A stretch of 23,048 nt of DNA from Botryllus schlosseri (lineage: Eukaryota; Chordata; Ascidiacea; Stolidobranchia; Styelidae), in contig ATSW01008812.1 in NCBI GenBank assembly GCA_000444245.1, forward strand, positions 1-23,048, written 5' to 3'. This document shows, piece after piece, positions 1 to 11,021 of this stretch (the stretch's first letter is position 1; every line of letters starts with the position of its first letter). The notes beneath the pieces are model-generated. The model had not been told where the DNA came from. It made no database searches and was given only the letters and a program-made list of their open reading frames with translations. Position numbers and translations under genes: made by a program.

Positions 1-41
1 GGGCCGCATGCGGCCCGCGGGCCGCGTGTTTGAGACCTCTG
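1..41. mobile_element. Terminal end of a hAT transposon
   Basis: Read on the minus strand, the end is CAGAGGTCTCAAACACGCGG followed by GC-rich GGCCCGCGGGCC palindromes. This is the typical terminus of ZBED5/GTF2IRD2-like hAT elements (CAGNGGTCTCAAAC). The rest of the element lies to the left of the window. The next 8 bases (TTATAAAT, 42-49) would be its target duplication, but the partner copy is not visible. The family fits the BED-finger transposase remnant at 14416-14746, although nothing links the two physically. Confidence 0.55.
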
Positions 42-489
42 TTATAAATATTAAGGCCCTGTTTCCATATGACGCTGACGTAAAGGTGGCAACGCTGATT
101 TAATAGATCCGCGAAATTCTTCTCTCTAGCGCTGTTGGCATTTATTTACAATGAAGTATTTTAATAATAATTCTTTTGTTGATCAGAGACTCGACTCTCA
201 CAAGCAGATACCAGGAACAAGCAGACATGACAACAAGAAACACTGAACTTCTCACTTTTGATTACTCAAACATTGCTATAGCTTACGTTATAAATGTCGT
301 CTCGTGGCATATTTCAAGCACAATGCCGTCTTATGACAACTAATCGATCACATAAGTTCATAATATCAAAACTAAATATGTATTTTCCTAGAAACAACGC
401 GTCCATGAAGGTGCCGATGGAACATGAAAGTATAAATTGAAGACAGAACATAAATTACTTGGAAAAACAATGCATAGAATAATCTGTGG
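42..489. other. Gap downstream of the TLDc gene
   Basis: No gene was recognised. On the minus strand an AATAAA hexamer at 141-146 lies about 345 bases past the TLDc stop and could be its polyadenylation signal, although this hexamer is common by chance at this base composition. Confidence 0.3.
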
Positions 490-1269
490 TTACTTAAAAC
501 CCCATATTTCTAGGGAGAAAATTTCAAAATCCTCGTCATTTGACAAAGGCTTATTGTTGAACGTTTCGCAATGCATTGTTCTGCCTCGCGATAAGTTTTC
601 ATCCAACCAAATACCGGATTGTCCACCACTAACGGAACCTCCAAACGAAATTGAATCATATTGGTATAACGAGAAAAAATCATTGCAACCAGTCCAATGG
701 AATACTTCAACATCAGGTCGAATTGTGAATAACATAGATTCACCAGTTCCTTTATATTGCTTCTTTGACACTTTTGGAACACACGAGCTCACTGCACCGA
801 AAATATTTTCTTTGGTATCGGATATCACGAATATACAGGGCGCGATGTCAGCACATGTAGAGGAAGTATCACACCATGCTTCGCATTTTCGGTACAGTGT
901 TTTTAAACTAAATCCGTGGCACGAAGTGCTGTATATTAAATCAAGTGATTTCATGAAGCATTTCGACGGGAAATATTCGGAGATTGCACGAAGTTCATTG
1001 GGCGTTGCTACACTCCTGTGCTCGAAAAGGGAAAATTCGTGGGAGTCGAACTCTTTGTTGTTTTGCAAATCGGGAGATGGAGAGTTGTGCAAATCGAGAG
1101 ATACTGACTTTGTAATATTTGTTTTTTCGCGACATTGCCTTTGGCACTTGTCGCTAATCTTCGGTTTGAAATACTTCCCCCGCGGGATTGTTTCCAGCAA
1201 AATAACCGTTTCGTTATGTTTGCTGTAGAACGCTGCGTAGTTGTCAAGTAGTCCGCTGTCTTTCTTCAT
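490..1269 (-). CDS. TLDc-domain protein, OXR1/NCOA7-like, single exon
   Basis: The 259-residue protein has a C-terminal TLDc domain at about residues 91-259. Recognisable blocks in order are LIYSTSCHGFSLKTLYR (111-127), ISDTKENIFGA (149-159), YKGTGESMLF (172-181), FHWTGCNDFF (190-199), SFGG (208-211), WLDENLSRGR (221-230), CETFNN (234-239) and the closing DFEIFSLEIWGF (247-258). In OXR1, NCOA7 and TBC1D24 this domain is linked to oxidative-stress protection and binding of the vacuolar ATPase; that role is inferred from the family. The first 90 residues are polar and unrecognised, with no LysM, GRAM or TBC domain, so it resembles short TLDc isoforms. The ATG at 1269 is chosen because an in-frame TGA lies two codons upstream. 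The lack of introns could mean a retrocopy or a natural single-exon gene. The frame is intact, so it is probably functional. Confidence 0.9.
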   Translation of the reverse strand: MKKDSGLLDNYAAFYSKHNETVILLETIPRGKYFKPKISDKCQRQCREKTNITKSVSLDLHNSPSPDLQNNKEFDSHEFSLFEHRSVATPNELRAISEYFPSKCFMKSLDLIYSTSCHGFSLKTLYRKCEAWCDTSSTCADIAPCIFVISDTKENIFGAVSSCVPKVSKKQYKGTGESMLFTIRPDVEVFHWTGCNDFFSLYQYDSISFGGSVSGGQSGIWLDENLSRGRTMHCETFNNKPLSNDEDFEIFSLEIWGFK

Positions 1270-3114
1270 GCTTCAGTGGGAAACTATAATACTCGGTATC
1301 TATACGAAATCGTCTGACAAATGAAAAAATGCTTCTGTTATGCATATCAAAGTAATCTGGCACGGGAATCACACGAGACCGGTTTTTATGCGTCTGAGAG
1401 TAGCCTACGCATCATGGAACATAAATAAACTGATGCACGTATTTACCAAGACTGTTAAGCGAGACCCGATCATACAGAGCAACAAAAGTCTATTTTCAAA
1501 AACTATGATATGTGAGATCGATATAGGGGTATATCAGGGGCGCTGAGTCTGACAATGACATGGCTTTTGTCGAATTGTCTCTATTTTTTCTAGATATTGC
1601 CACTTCCTACATATGCCATGAAAATAGTATGTTTGTGGGTTATATAGGTTATCTCGTGCTTCTGGAGGTGAATATGGGCTAAGATTACAGTTTATATCAT
1701 CCCTCCTCTATTACTAAACTGTGTGTTGTATGGTGGACTTTTATCCTGAAAATGAGAGACTATTTTTCCGACAGATTACGTCAATTACCTCTCTCATTTG
1801 TGCTACTGCGAGAGTCAAATGACACTTATCTCATCATCGATGATTAGTGGGTTCAAATTTACCACGCCTTCAAACGCTTTTTAATCTTAGATACTGTCCC
1901 TTGCTGTCATTTTCAAAAATTTAAATTGATGGGTGTTTTAAGTATGTTAAAAAATGAGTGATGTAGCTCGACATAGAATGTGTCGTAATGACCCGGTTTT
2001 GTTTTGCCACATATGTTACGAGAACACGTTGAACACGAAGCGATTCAGTATGTGAAATTTCCCAAAGTGCACTTACAAGGAGAACGTTGGTATGACATTC
2101 AGACATCAAGATAAACGCAGGGCACCGCAAACTAATTGTCATAATACTCACAAATAACAATATAATAGGAGAATCCGATGAAAATACGAATAAATGGGGT
2201 ATTTTTGTGTTCGATATGTGGAAAAGAATAGAATAATTCAGCACAGTTTCGTTCCAACGATCTAATTGTGTTTCACATTTCTCACATTCTTTTGGTTTCA
2301 GTACAGACGGACCTACTAAAACATTTAATATAGGGTATCAGGATAAAATGTAACCTAGTTTCAATATTAAAAAAACGTTCAAATTCGGTGATATTTTGAA
2401 AAATAGAGCCAATCTGCAAGACCAACGGCATTTTTGAGATGAAGTTCCGTGATTTACCCTAAAATCGTTCTCGTTCGTTTGTAAAAACACGATAGGAACC
2501 TCGCGAAATAGCCACCATAGTAATTGCTGAGAACATTATCCAGATTGCACCTTTGTAGCTTCATCAGCCATTTTCCCTTAGTCCCGTAGATAAATGCATC
2601 TTGCACTTTACATAGTAGGCCTACTGGGGACGGGGGTTACCATATTTTGGAATCGCGAGAGAAGGACACTTTTATCAAAGCATGAAAATTGGTTTACCGA
2701 AATTGAAAACAGCTGAATACTTGATATATTTACTAGAAATGTTGTGTTTACTAAAAAGAAGGTCATCACTCTGTTTCGACTCCTGAATTAACCACTTTTA
2801 AACGATACTTCTGTTATGTTGGGTAAAAGAAAAGTTATCACATTGACTCGACTTCCAAATGAGCTATTCAAACGTTCACGTTGCGTATTCCACGTCATTT
2901 ATGTGGATTTTCAGTTGACACTGTTCATCAGCCTAGCTGGCAAAGCCGTAAAGGAGGGCGAGTTTTCGAAAAGGACGACATTCAGGCGTCCTTGGTGGAT
3001 ATTTTCGATTTCCTGAAAAAGGGGACATATGATAACCCAACATATAGTAACCACCTCCGCTTAAATGTCGGATATATGTGAACCTTCGAGAGAATCTATA
3101 CATTCTGAAACTTT
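1270..3114. other. Long stretch with no recognised gene
   Basis: AT-rich sequence with only short open frames that look like chance. The part next to 1270 would hold the promoter of the TLDc gene; no clear TATA box or initiator could be assigned. A frame at about 2881-3081 has somewhat protein-like composition but no recognisable domain and no convincing donor site. Confidence 0.4.
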
Positions 3115-3317
3115 TCAGTGCTCTGCCACTTCCACTTGATGTAGTGTGGACATGTCTTGGAAATTGCTTCCGCTAATTGAGGCGACACATACAGCGTACT
3201 TGTACGATGTACGTCCACCTGAATGGCAGCGCTGACTGCTTTGCACACTTCCATCTATTACGAGCGTGTCCTCTTCAGGTACAGTGTACGAACCACAGTT
3301 ATCCAACTCAACGACTC
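3115..3317 (-). CDS. Candidate terminal exon, unknown secreted-type protein
   Basis: On the minus strand a pyrimidine-rich tract ending TTCCTATGCAG (AG at 3318-3319) precedes 203 bases that stay open to a TGA at 3115-3117. The frame encodes 66-67 residues beginning VVELDNCGSYTVPEEDTLVI and ending HQVEVAEH, with three cysteines and a balanced composition unlike translated AT-rich noise. No known family was recognised. Upstream exons would lie above 3320 on the same strand; none could be identified, and the hydrophobic frame at 3400-3582 is not convincing. It may still be chance. Confidence 0.28.
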
Positions 3318-3319
3318 CT

Positions 3320-5062
3320 GCATAGGAATAATGATACATTACATTTACAGCCTTTTTTATACCACTTTGAGAGGGTGACAATTTTGAAAAGATTTACAGT
3401 TATATTCCACCGACACTGAATTCAGGTTTTAATAAAATGATGGAAATTCCCCGTATTAGGAATTCGATGAGGTTAGATAAAAGGAAGCGGTCAACCATGA
3501 CGAATATAATGGTTAGTACAATTGTGAGGAAGTAAAGCGTATAGGTGGAAAAATACCGATATAGAATGAAACTACGATACATCGTAATATCAGTCTGATC
3601 TAAATAGTACGGTAATGGTAGTATAGAAGACTATATATATTATCGTTTGGTTGGGTTTAGCATAGCATTTCACAATGTATAATGACTTGATATTGGGAAT
3701 ACCGCGCAGCAAACGCTTTATCCGAGACTGATATCAAGACCTCATTTGAGTATAAATTGAACAATCAACAATCAACTATATTTTACGATACACAACACAA
3801 AAATCAGTGATTGAGCCGGAAGTAGCCTATAGTTCTAGTATTGTATTAGTTGACCGTCACTCATTAAATCTACCCAAAATCAACTTTCGTTCGCAACGGC
3901 CGTTTTGCATACCCTGTTGATGGGAACGGTTGCGATATTGCGATGACTGATATTCAACAAATCTTTTATAACCTGGCTATAGCTCGATATTTTCCCAACT
4001 CGAACTTGATAAGTTGAAAATGCATGTCACGAATACACTCTATATTCAAAGCGCAATTTATTAGTTCCTACAGTCAGTTCGACTGTAGCATATTTACTTG
4101 CTTTTATCCCCATTATTTCCCAGTGTATGCGATACGCTACCATTTTCAATTTACATATCTTGGAAACTTATAACGAACTATATGCTTGGTTTCATGACAT
4201 TACACCATACATGATGTATATTGAGTGAAATCACAAATACATTCGATGCTGCAAAGCAACAAGAATTAAACTCTCTGACATTCAATGCACCCTACATGTA
4301 TATAAAGTTTATAATATATATTAACTGTTTATTATCTATATTCTTGGAATACATACGTACCATATATTTCCCTCATAGAAAAGAGGTGGCATGAAATATT
4401 GACCAAGATCTAAAACAATATGAAACCAGTCCATAATTCCACAATAAATTCCTTTATTTTATTTTAGTTCTGCCGTCAATATACATCCTCCAAAGTGAAC
4501 CACAGCATGATCCCATATCAAACAAATAATATGTTATATTTTAAATTTGACCAGCGGAAATTTTGTTGATGTCTACACTGACCGGTGTATATCTTCGCCG
4601 AGCAAAGACTGACATTATACTCGAAAGTTTCCATGTTCGGCGGGAATTTCCCCGCTTTATTCGGTACTTACCAGCGCATTTAAAGATCGATGTAATCACG
4701 AAACGCAACCTTCATGTCGCTATTAGTTATTCGTGCATGTATTAGCCTACTCATGTAAAGGCATCCAAGAATACAAATGGTCACTCATTGATACGATTTA
4801 CACGCTTTATCATGGCGCTATTTGCTTCAAACTAAACATGACCAATGCCAGAAATCGGTAACAAAAGTGTAGATTGATGTAGACACTGTTATCGCCTTGA
4901 GACACAAGACGAAATTTCGAGAAATGAAATCATTTCTCCACAACCATACACAGCATTGAAGGTCGCTGTTAATTCTTATGACTTGAGTCGAGTAGTGAGA
5001 TATAAATGTTTTGGGTACTGAAATGATACCTTCGTTGCCCGCTAAGAGCTAAATATATCAGT
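3320..5062. other. Long stretch with no recognised gene
   Basis: AT-rich, with many stops in all frames. Short frames at 3400-3582 (hydrophobic, minus) and 4563-4745 show no family signature or splice context. I see no complete transposon here. Confidence 0.4.
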
Positions 5063-5070
5063 TNNNANAN

Positions 5071-5688
5071 TTAGGGCGNAGATAATAANGTTGGATTAGC
5101 AATAAAGTCGATTNGCGCGTTCGTCAGGATTTATCAACCCAGGATTAAGGAAACCGGTTGATCGCGGCGCATAAAGTTAGTGTTAATCTCATGATTTAAC
5201 AAACTGGAACAACTATAGATTTCTAGTTATGTATAGAAACTGCGTACCATTCCTACGTCTAATTATTCCCGATAATGACCGCTCCGATTGTCTCCTAGGT
5301 TATGGCTTCACTAAACAACAATCACAGAATTATGTAGGACTACCCGCCATTGCAAAGCGATATCCGTTTCTTAGCTGTACCGTACGAATTGGACACGACT
5401 TTCATTTCGCGATGATGGTAATTCTACCTATTACAGTATCGTCATCAGCAGGCTGCTGTTTCATTATGGAGATTGTGGGGTCTCTAGTTTTTTTCACCAA
5501 CTAGCAGCCAATATATAACGCATTTTCGCATTATGATGCAACAGATAACGCCACTTGATTNAAAACTCGGGACACCGCGACTAACCATCGCGCGTAACCC
5601 TCTTCACCTTCATGCGTCGCGATTAGCAGTATTTAATCACACGATTAGCATTCTCCCGGATCAGCTAACTTAATTATCTCCGCCCTCA
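5071..5688. mobile_element. MITE with 22-bp terminal inverted repeats
   Basis: The left end (5071-5092) and the reverse complement of the right end (5667-5688, TGAGGGCGGAGATAATTAAG then TT) match over 22 bases, with two mismatches and two ambiguous bases. The interior is about 0.57 kb, with CG-rich subterminal parts carrying repeated GATTAGCA motifs near both ends. No transposase is present; an interior frame at 5229-5504 has no recognisable homology. The target duplication cannot be read because ambiguous bases (5064-5070, 5689) cover both junctions, so the superfamily is unassigned. It sits directly beside the family-B fragment and probably inserted into it. Confidence 0.65.
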
Positions 5689-5689
5689 N

Positions 5690-5931
5690 CGACGTTTAAA
5701 ACACCAATATGTACTTCGGCATTGTGGCATTATGTGGCCCGAGTCGTCACTAGGTATCGTGTACAGTACACTGTACATTAGTAGGCTATCACTTCATTGA
5801 AAGATAGGGTTGGAATTAGCAATATGACGTCACGTGACGTCATGAGGTTCACGTTCGTGTTCACACAGAACCTTTCAAAAAGGTTCGCGTTCACACGAAC
5901 CGGAACCTTTCAGAGGTTCACACCATCCCTA
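5690..5931 (-). mobile_element. Fragment of family-B hAT-like element
   Basis: The right edge ends in ...GGTTCACACCATCCCTA at 5931, that is, a TAGGGATGG terminus on the minus strand. Aligned as reverse complement, the fragment matches 15152 to about 15390 along its length: the GAACC/GGTTC subterminal repeats, the TGACGTCA palindrome, and the stretch around GTACTTCGGCATTGTGGCAT. The left part is missing where the MITE at 5071-5688 abuts. It is non-coding and diverged from the 15.2-kb copy. Confidence 0.75.
5824..5843. promoter_or_regulatory. Perfect 20-bp palindrome: CRE / E-box / CRE
   Basis: The sequence ATGACGTCACGTGACGTCAT equals its own reverse complement. It holds two full cAMP-response elements (TGACGTCA) overlapping a central CACGTG E-box. 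It lies inside the family-B transposon fragment, and the 15251-15270 copy keeps the same site with two changes. Whether any CREB/ATF or bHLH factor binds it is inference from the consensus sites. Confidence 0.5.
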
Positions 5932-7989
5932 CGAATTACCATCCATTCTGCCTCAGAAGCTATTGTAAAAACAGCAGAGGAGATCATTCCAATAACGAAA
6001 CCAAACTGTTTACGAAAAACAGCGTGCCATGGATGACTGAAGAGTGCTCCAGGGCAATCCGTCTCAAACGAGCTGCATTCCTGAAAATGAAACGCTCTTT
6101 CTGCAAACGGGACATTATCCAGTTCCGACGCAGTCGCGCCTTTGCACGAAGACTGTGTTATCGGCAAAGCGGTCGCATTGGCAAACATTCTGTAGAGGAC
6201 TTTCGAACACTTCAAAATAATCATATGTATTGAGAGTTGTACGGCCAATGTCTGGTTCCAAAACTTGGAGTGAGATCCAATTTGTAACATCGCCCCGCGA
6301 ACCGCTAACAGACGACTTCGAGCTGGCAACATGCTTTGCGAAGGTCGGCAGTAATGGTATAATCTCGACACCAATCATTTGCTAAAGAGAGCAACTCTCG
6401 ATTCTGAATTATCTAGAGCGAATGCAACATCGAGCGCACCAAACCAAGGTATCAATGCTCCATTCAGCATGAATGAACTACGTGCAGTACTGAAACCCAG
6501 AAAAAATACCTCACCTGGGATCGATAAGATTTGCCTGGCAATGGTGTCAAAACTAAATACAAACCGAACGCGAAACCACTGGACGTATTCAACGACTCCT
6601 GGACCAGTGGCTGTTGCCTAGAGCAATGGAAACATTCGATTGTTGTCTCAATCCTAAAGAACAGAAAACCTCGTGACATCGCATCATCTTACCGACCAAT
6701 TTCTCTCACCAGAAATTTGCGTACAATCATGGAAAGGATGAATCTGAATACATTAAACTGATGGCTAAATAATAACAATATCCTACATCCAAATCAAAGT
6801 AGTTTCCGACCTGGAAGATCAACAACAGACTGCATGATGACATATATAAATCGCTCTGGAGCAAAATATCTGTTGTGGCGATATTTATAGACTCTCAGAA
6901 GGCCTAAGATTTAGTCTGGTGCGACGCCTTGATTTATAAGCTCCGAAACATCGGGCTAGAGGGTAACATCGTCAATTGGATTCGGTCTTTCTTTACTGAC
7001 CGCAACTTTCAAGTGAGAATCGGTACCACGCTTTCAAACACATTCGAACTCGGAAACGGTATAACTCAGGGAAGCGTGTCGAGTCCGGCTTTGTTTTCGC
7101 TCATGATGAATGATCTTTCGCAAAACGTCACATCTACTATGAACTTGTACGATGACGTGATGCGTATCTGGGAATCAGCTAATCATTGGTGTGAACAATG
7201 AGGGTTCAAAATATATTCCAAGAAATCAGCTGCTGTATTATTCACGCGACGTAAAAAAATCTCAAGTATCAATCTTGTATTCAACGGCTCACCCATACCT
7301 CTACAAAAGGAATACAGGTATCTCGGCATTATATTCGATTCCTAACTAAATTACCGATCATATACGAAGATGGTCGTCGGCAAATGCTCTAAGACACTGA
7401 ATCTTCTACGCGCCTTGGCAGGTACCTCTTGGGGAGCATCGAAAGATTGCCTTCTGGCCCTTCATAGATCTCTCGTACGATCGGTAATCGAATATGGGTA
7501 CGAATCATACCTTTTTTCATCCAGATATAATCTCAATGATATTCAACGAGTTCAGAATGCTGCGTTACGAATCCAGTTTGATGCGATGCGTAGTACTCCA
7601 ACGTATGCTCTACAGCACTTCTGCGGAGAACCGCCTGTAGAGCTCAGACATCTGCAGTCATGCGTGAAATTGAGATTCACCATTTTGTCCGATGATGCTC
7701 ATCCCTGTCGGCAAATCACCAGCCACAGCTGGCATGAAATTTTTCCCGACTCCCATCTTTATGCCTTTAACCTGCTGACATGTGGGACATGTGGGTACAA
7801 CTACCCCCCATGGTGTGAAACACACCCCTTTGATGTTGACCTCGCCTTAACCGCGGTTGTACCTTCAATCGTATTCCTACGGCTATTTCGCAGATGTGCA
7901 ATCGTCACATATCGTACAACTACCAGGGGTTTATCAAAATATTCACTGATGGCTCAAAAAATATTCGCCGCTGTGGTGCTGTTCACTAG
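5932..7989 (+). mobile_element. Decayed I-clade LINE: reverse transcriptase and start of RNase H
   Basis: Pieces of one non-LTR polymerase appear in order on the plus strand. They are the endonuclease-RT linker (VPWMTEECSRAIRLKRAAF, from 6024), the RT entry (SMNELRAVLKPRKNTSPGID, from about 6466), YRPISLT (6690-6710), LHPNQSSFRPGRSTTD (about 6780), an FxDSQKAxD-like motif A (about 6890), GITQGSVSSPALF (7058-7096), a degenerate YADD as YDDV (7148-7159), the thumb region YRYLGIIF (about 7316), the connection PPWCETHPFDVDLALT (about 7806), and the first RNase H strand FTDGSK (7942-7959). An RNase H after RT points to the I group rather than Jockey or CR1. The copy lacks the endonuclease and ORF1, is cut off early in RNase H, and is broken by several frameshifts (for example near 6000 and 6560), in-frame stops (6231, 6760, 7199, 7343) and a small deletion just after YDDV. 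It is a dead copy. Confidence 0.9.
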
Positions 7990-8044
7990 TAATAGCATGA
8001 TTATTTTCGTTACAAACGGGTAGCATTTCAGTTCAAATTTACAA

Positions 8045-8338
8045 TTACAGGTTTTCAACTTCCAACACATATTCAATACGCTCAATCGTGGCAGTGTCGA
8101 GACTACGGAGATCAAATACCAAATCGTCTCCCACTAATGCATTTTCCGTTGATTTTCCGACGATTCTACATAGTCGCCGTAGCGTGTCACTGTTTTTCAC
8201 TCTAGACAATTTTTCTTGCAATTGAAGCAACTGACGAGACAAATGTTGCGTCACATGTGGAAGCACTGAGCCGGGCCCGAAATAGATTTCCATCGGTCTG
8301 GTTTCTTCCGTCAGAATATAATCATGTTCGGATTGACC
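8045..8338 (-). CDS. AF9/ENL-type ANC1 homology domain (AHD), copy 1, probable last exon
   Basis: The open frame runs from a TGA at 8339-8341 to the stop TAA at 8045-8047; the first ATG is at 8293. The protein ends LVFDLRSLDTATIERIEYVL then EVENL. The last ~60 residues fit, without a gap, the helix-strand-strand-helix AHD at the extreme C terminus of AF9/MLLT3 and ENL/MLLT1: leucine-rich helix LLQLQEKLSRV, then DTLRRLCRIV, then the diagnostic F-[DE]-L-x-x-L-D-x-x-T-[IV]-x-[RK] block. In those proteins the AHD folds around partners such as DOT1L, AFF and CBX8. The same leader (MEI....LPHV.Q.L) occurs in the copy at 21946-22224. Possible acceptor: TTTGTTGAG just upstream (exon from 8337, phase 1). 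No linker or YEATS exons were found to its right. It may be the last exon of a gene, or an orphaned gene end. Confidence 0.65.
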   Translation of the reverse strand, partial: GQSEHDYILTEETRPMEIYFGPGSVLPHVTQHLSRQLLQLQEKLSRVKNSDTLRRLCRIVGKSTENALVGDDLVFDLRSLDTATIERIEYVLEVENL

Positions 8339-8341
8339 TCA

Positions 8342-11021
8342 ACAAACCTCTCAAAATGGGATGCATATCATTTCCCAATAACTAATATGAAAGAAGTTAC
8401 GGGTTAGTCCTTTAGGTCGCTAATAATACTTTTTACTGAGCATACTCCATGCTGTCAACATCATTGGACTATAATTCAATGTAAGCGACGTCTATTGACT
8501 AAAATGCTGCATGAAAGATGTAGGCAATTCCGATCCTATATATGTAGAGTAGAAATTAGTGTTAAGTCGTAAGGGAATTACTAGCCGGTAATACCGTCGA
8601 AATTGTCAATATAGAAGCAACATTATTCAGTTCCTAATAAGACATAACGTTTTAATCCACAAACTTTCAGTTGAACATGGAATATTTCTTACTTTGTGAT
8701 TGTATGCACTCCAACGTCAAAACACTTGGGAATCCTCGGTTTGGGTTTGATTTTGACTATCACCTTCCAAACAGCCAGTAGCTAATGCACACTTTATTAT
8801 TGCTCGTATATAATAAATAGCTTGGTCAATACAGAGATTTTCAAGTATAGCGTGACAAAATTTTATAACTAGGCCTATACTGGTTGAACAAACAGTCATC
8901 CTTCGATAAATTTAGAGTCGATTAACACAGTACAGCGTCCAACAGAAGTTCAGGAAATTTGTATGTTACAATGACATCATAACCTATCCAAGAGTGATCA
9001 GAAATATAGTACTTCTACTTATTCGAAACACTCAAGTAGGTTTCGCCTCCTTGTACTACGTATAATCGAGGGTTTATGTTTTTAGACTTCTTACATTGTA
9101 TCGGTAACATATTTTAAAGTTACATGCCAACATTTCTTCAACTGTGAAACGAATGTGATCCTATCCAATTCTGAATATTTCGGCGATCAACAAGTAAGCA
9201 AAAGTTCAAGCAGACCTAGGATTAAACGCAGTAATGTGTGCGTTGTTGACAATAAAATGGAGAGCGTGTGTTGCATCGGCGAAATGATCAATATTGACCA
9301 TATGAACTCATATAGCACCGACAATTGGCCAAGATGTGAATACATCCCGATCAATAAGCGCATTATACGCGAGTGAGACCGGTTGATCGATTTTAAAATT
9401 GTTTGTACTCGACCGGCGATAGGACCTTGCTGCATATATTAATTGCTAATTTTTCGATAAACAGTTCTCTATCCGCATTTAATAAGTGTGTGCGGTTAGT
9501 GCCGCGTCGGGTAGATACATGCGTCGGAAAGAGATTTACCCATACAATTTATGTGAGCGTGCATATGTTCAATATACCTTTTCGGTGACATAGTCCCACA
9601 ATGCAGTTGGAAACAATGCCGTTCCGTTCATCATACTCACTTGAGATCTCAATGATGACTTGTCCTTTACACGCTAAAAATATAGTTACTGCCCTTTCCG
9701 ATCTCTATATAACCGCCTAGTGATCGGCAAAATATAATCGCTAACGTTTGTCGGGGAGAAGCCATCATGACGTGTAATAAGGCTAACCGAATACGAATTG
9801 GCAGCTCCTTGATTTAGGCTACTCATCGAGTTGGTGAATTCGTTTTATTTTAGACTAAAGTGTTTTCGCGATCAAGCTAATGACATAAACGTAACATCAT
9901 CCAACAGTATATTTCTATCATCTTACGGTGTTGAGGGCATTGCCAACTAAAAAGCGAGTTAGTCACTGTAGAAAACGATAAAATGATTTTTTGATAAACT
10001 TGCGATTCCCTCTACCAACATTGTCCATAAATGCACTATAGAGCATTCGAGTTACAGTTACAATGCGTGCGTCGCAAATAACAATATGTGGGTGGAATCA
10101 CGACTAATGCGTACTCAAGTACTCGTGTAGCTACTTGTTATTTTCCGTTTACGGATTTCATTTCGATATCGCGTCAAAATGTAATGATTTTCACTTATCG
10201 ATACAGCTGCATCATATGCGATAATTTCCGTTTCAATGAGCATAAATGCCCTGAAGAGCTTCGAATTTCCATATGCACTACCCCTTGCTCTGCAGCCACA
10301 TCAATGTGCGTATGTGCTTAGGTTCAAATATTCTAAGGGGCGTGAATCCTTCGGAGAGTAATAATGATTGCTTCAAAGATGAAGAACGTTTAGGAATTAT
10401 GACTCTTCGGTCTGTTAAAAGATGGCCGAAAGTATTTGTTATGGTTACTGGATAGGAATAATTCCCTTCATAACAGCACCGATAGTGCATATAAATAAAT
10501 AACGGATCGCAATCCAAACATGGTGTAGAGCGGTTTTGATGAGCTTAAATATTTTCATGTTATGCCCCGTCGTATGCAATATGCATATTGCGACTTGTAA
10601 ATCTAAGCCAAAAGGATTCTAAGTGGCGAAACAAGTTGAATGTGTTTGTTCACAAAGTCAAGATAGGTACTGCGAGTATTACAGAGATTCGTGTCACCGG
10701 CAAATGCTAATATAACCATACCATTCGTTCAATTGCAAGTACCTCCAATGCTGTTTTGAATCAATATTCTTTTCAAGATATTGAGAAACTTGGACTAAGT
10801 GGCTAGACTTACTTCACCGCCGTCAAGGGACACGTCTCAAGCCACTGAACCTAATGTAAATAGGGCTTTAACATGATTAACTTACGGCATGTGATTTATG
10901 TCATATCAAATTATATTTGAATAATTCTTTGAACCGATAGCAGACGATATAAAAAATAGTAAGATCTTGGTTGCTTTCACACCTTATTTAGCGTCCACTT
11001 GCAACGTAATAATTTTATTTA
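8342..11021. other. Long stretch with no recognised gene
   Basis: If copy 1 of the AHD gene is spliced, its upstream exons should be here on the minus strand, but no match to the linker repeats of the 22-kb copy was seen. Open frames at 9155-9376 (+), 10088-10321 (+) and 10273-10455 (+) have no family signature. No transposon ends were recognised. Confidence 0.4.

Noticed and set aside
437-1228. 263-codon plus-strand open frame
   Set aside because: It overlaps the TLDc gene antisense; the minus strand has the unmistakable domain, and the plus product has no signature.
2333-2461. Short TAGGGTA / TACCCTA inverted ends suggesting a tiny MITE
   Set aside because: Only 7 bases match, with no target duplication, which is expected by chance.
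2881-3081. Plus-strand frame with EKDDIQASLVDIFDFLKKG
   Set aside because: Composition is reasonable, but there is no family, no convincing donor site and no neighbouring exon.
3400-3582. Hydrophobic minus-strand frame resembling a membrane segment
   Set aside because: AT-rich sequence yields Phe/Ile/Leu-rich chance frames; no splice sites or partner exons support it.
5229-5504. 91-codon frame inside the MITE
   Set aside because: No similarity to any transposase; an interior frame of a non-autonomous element.
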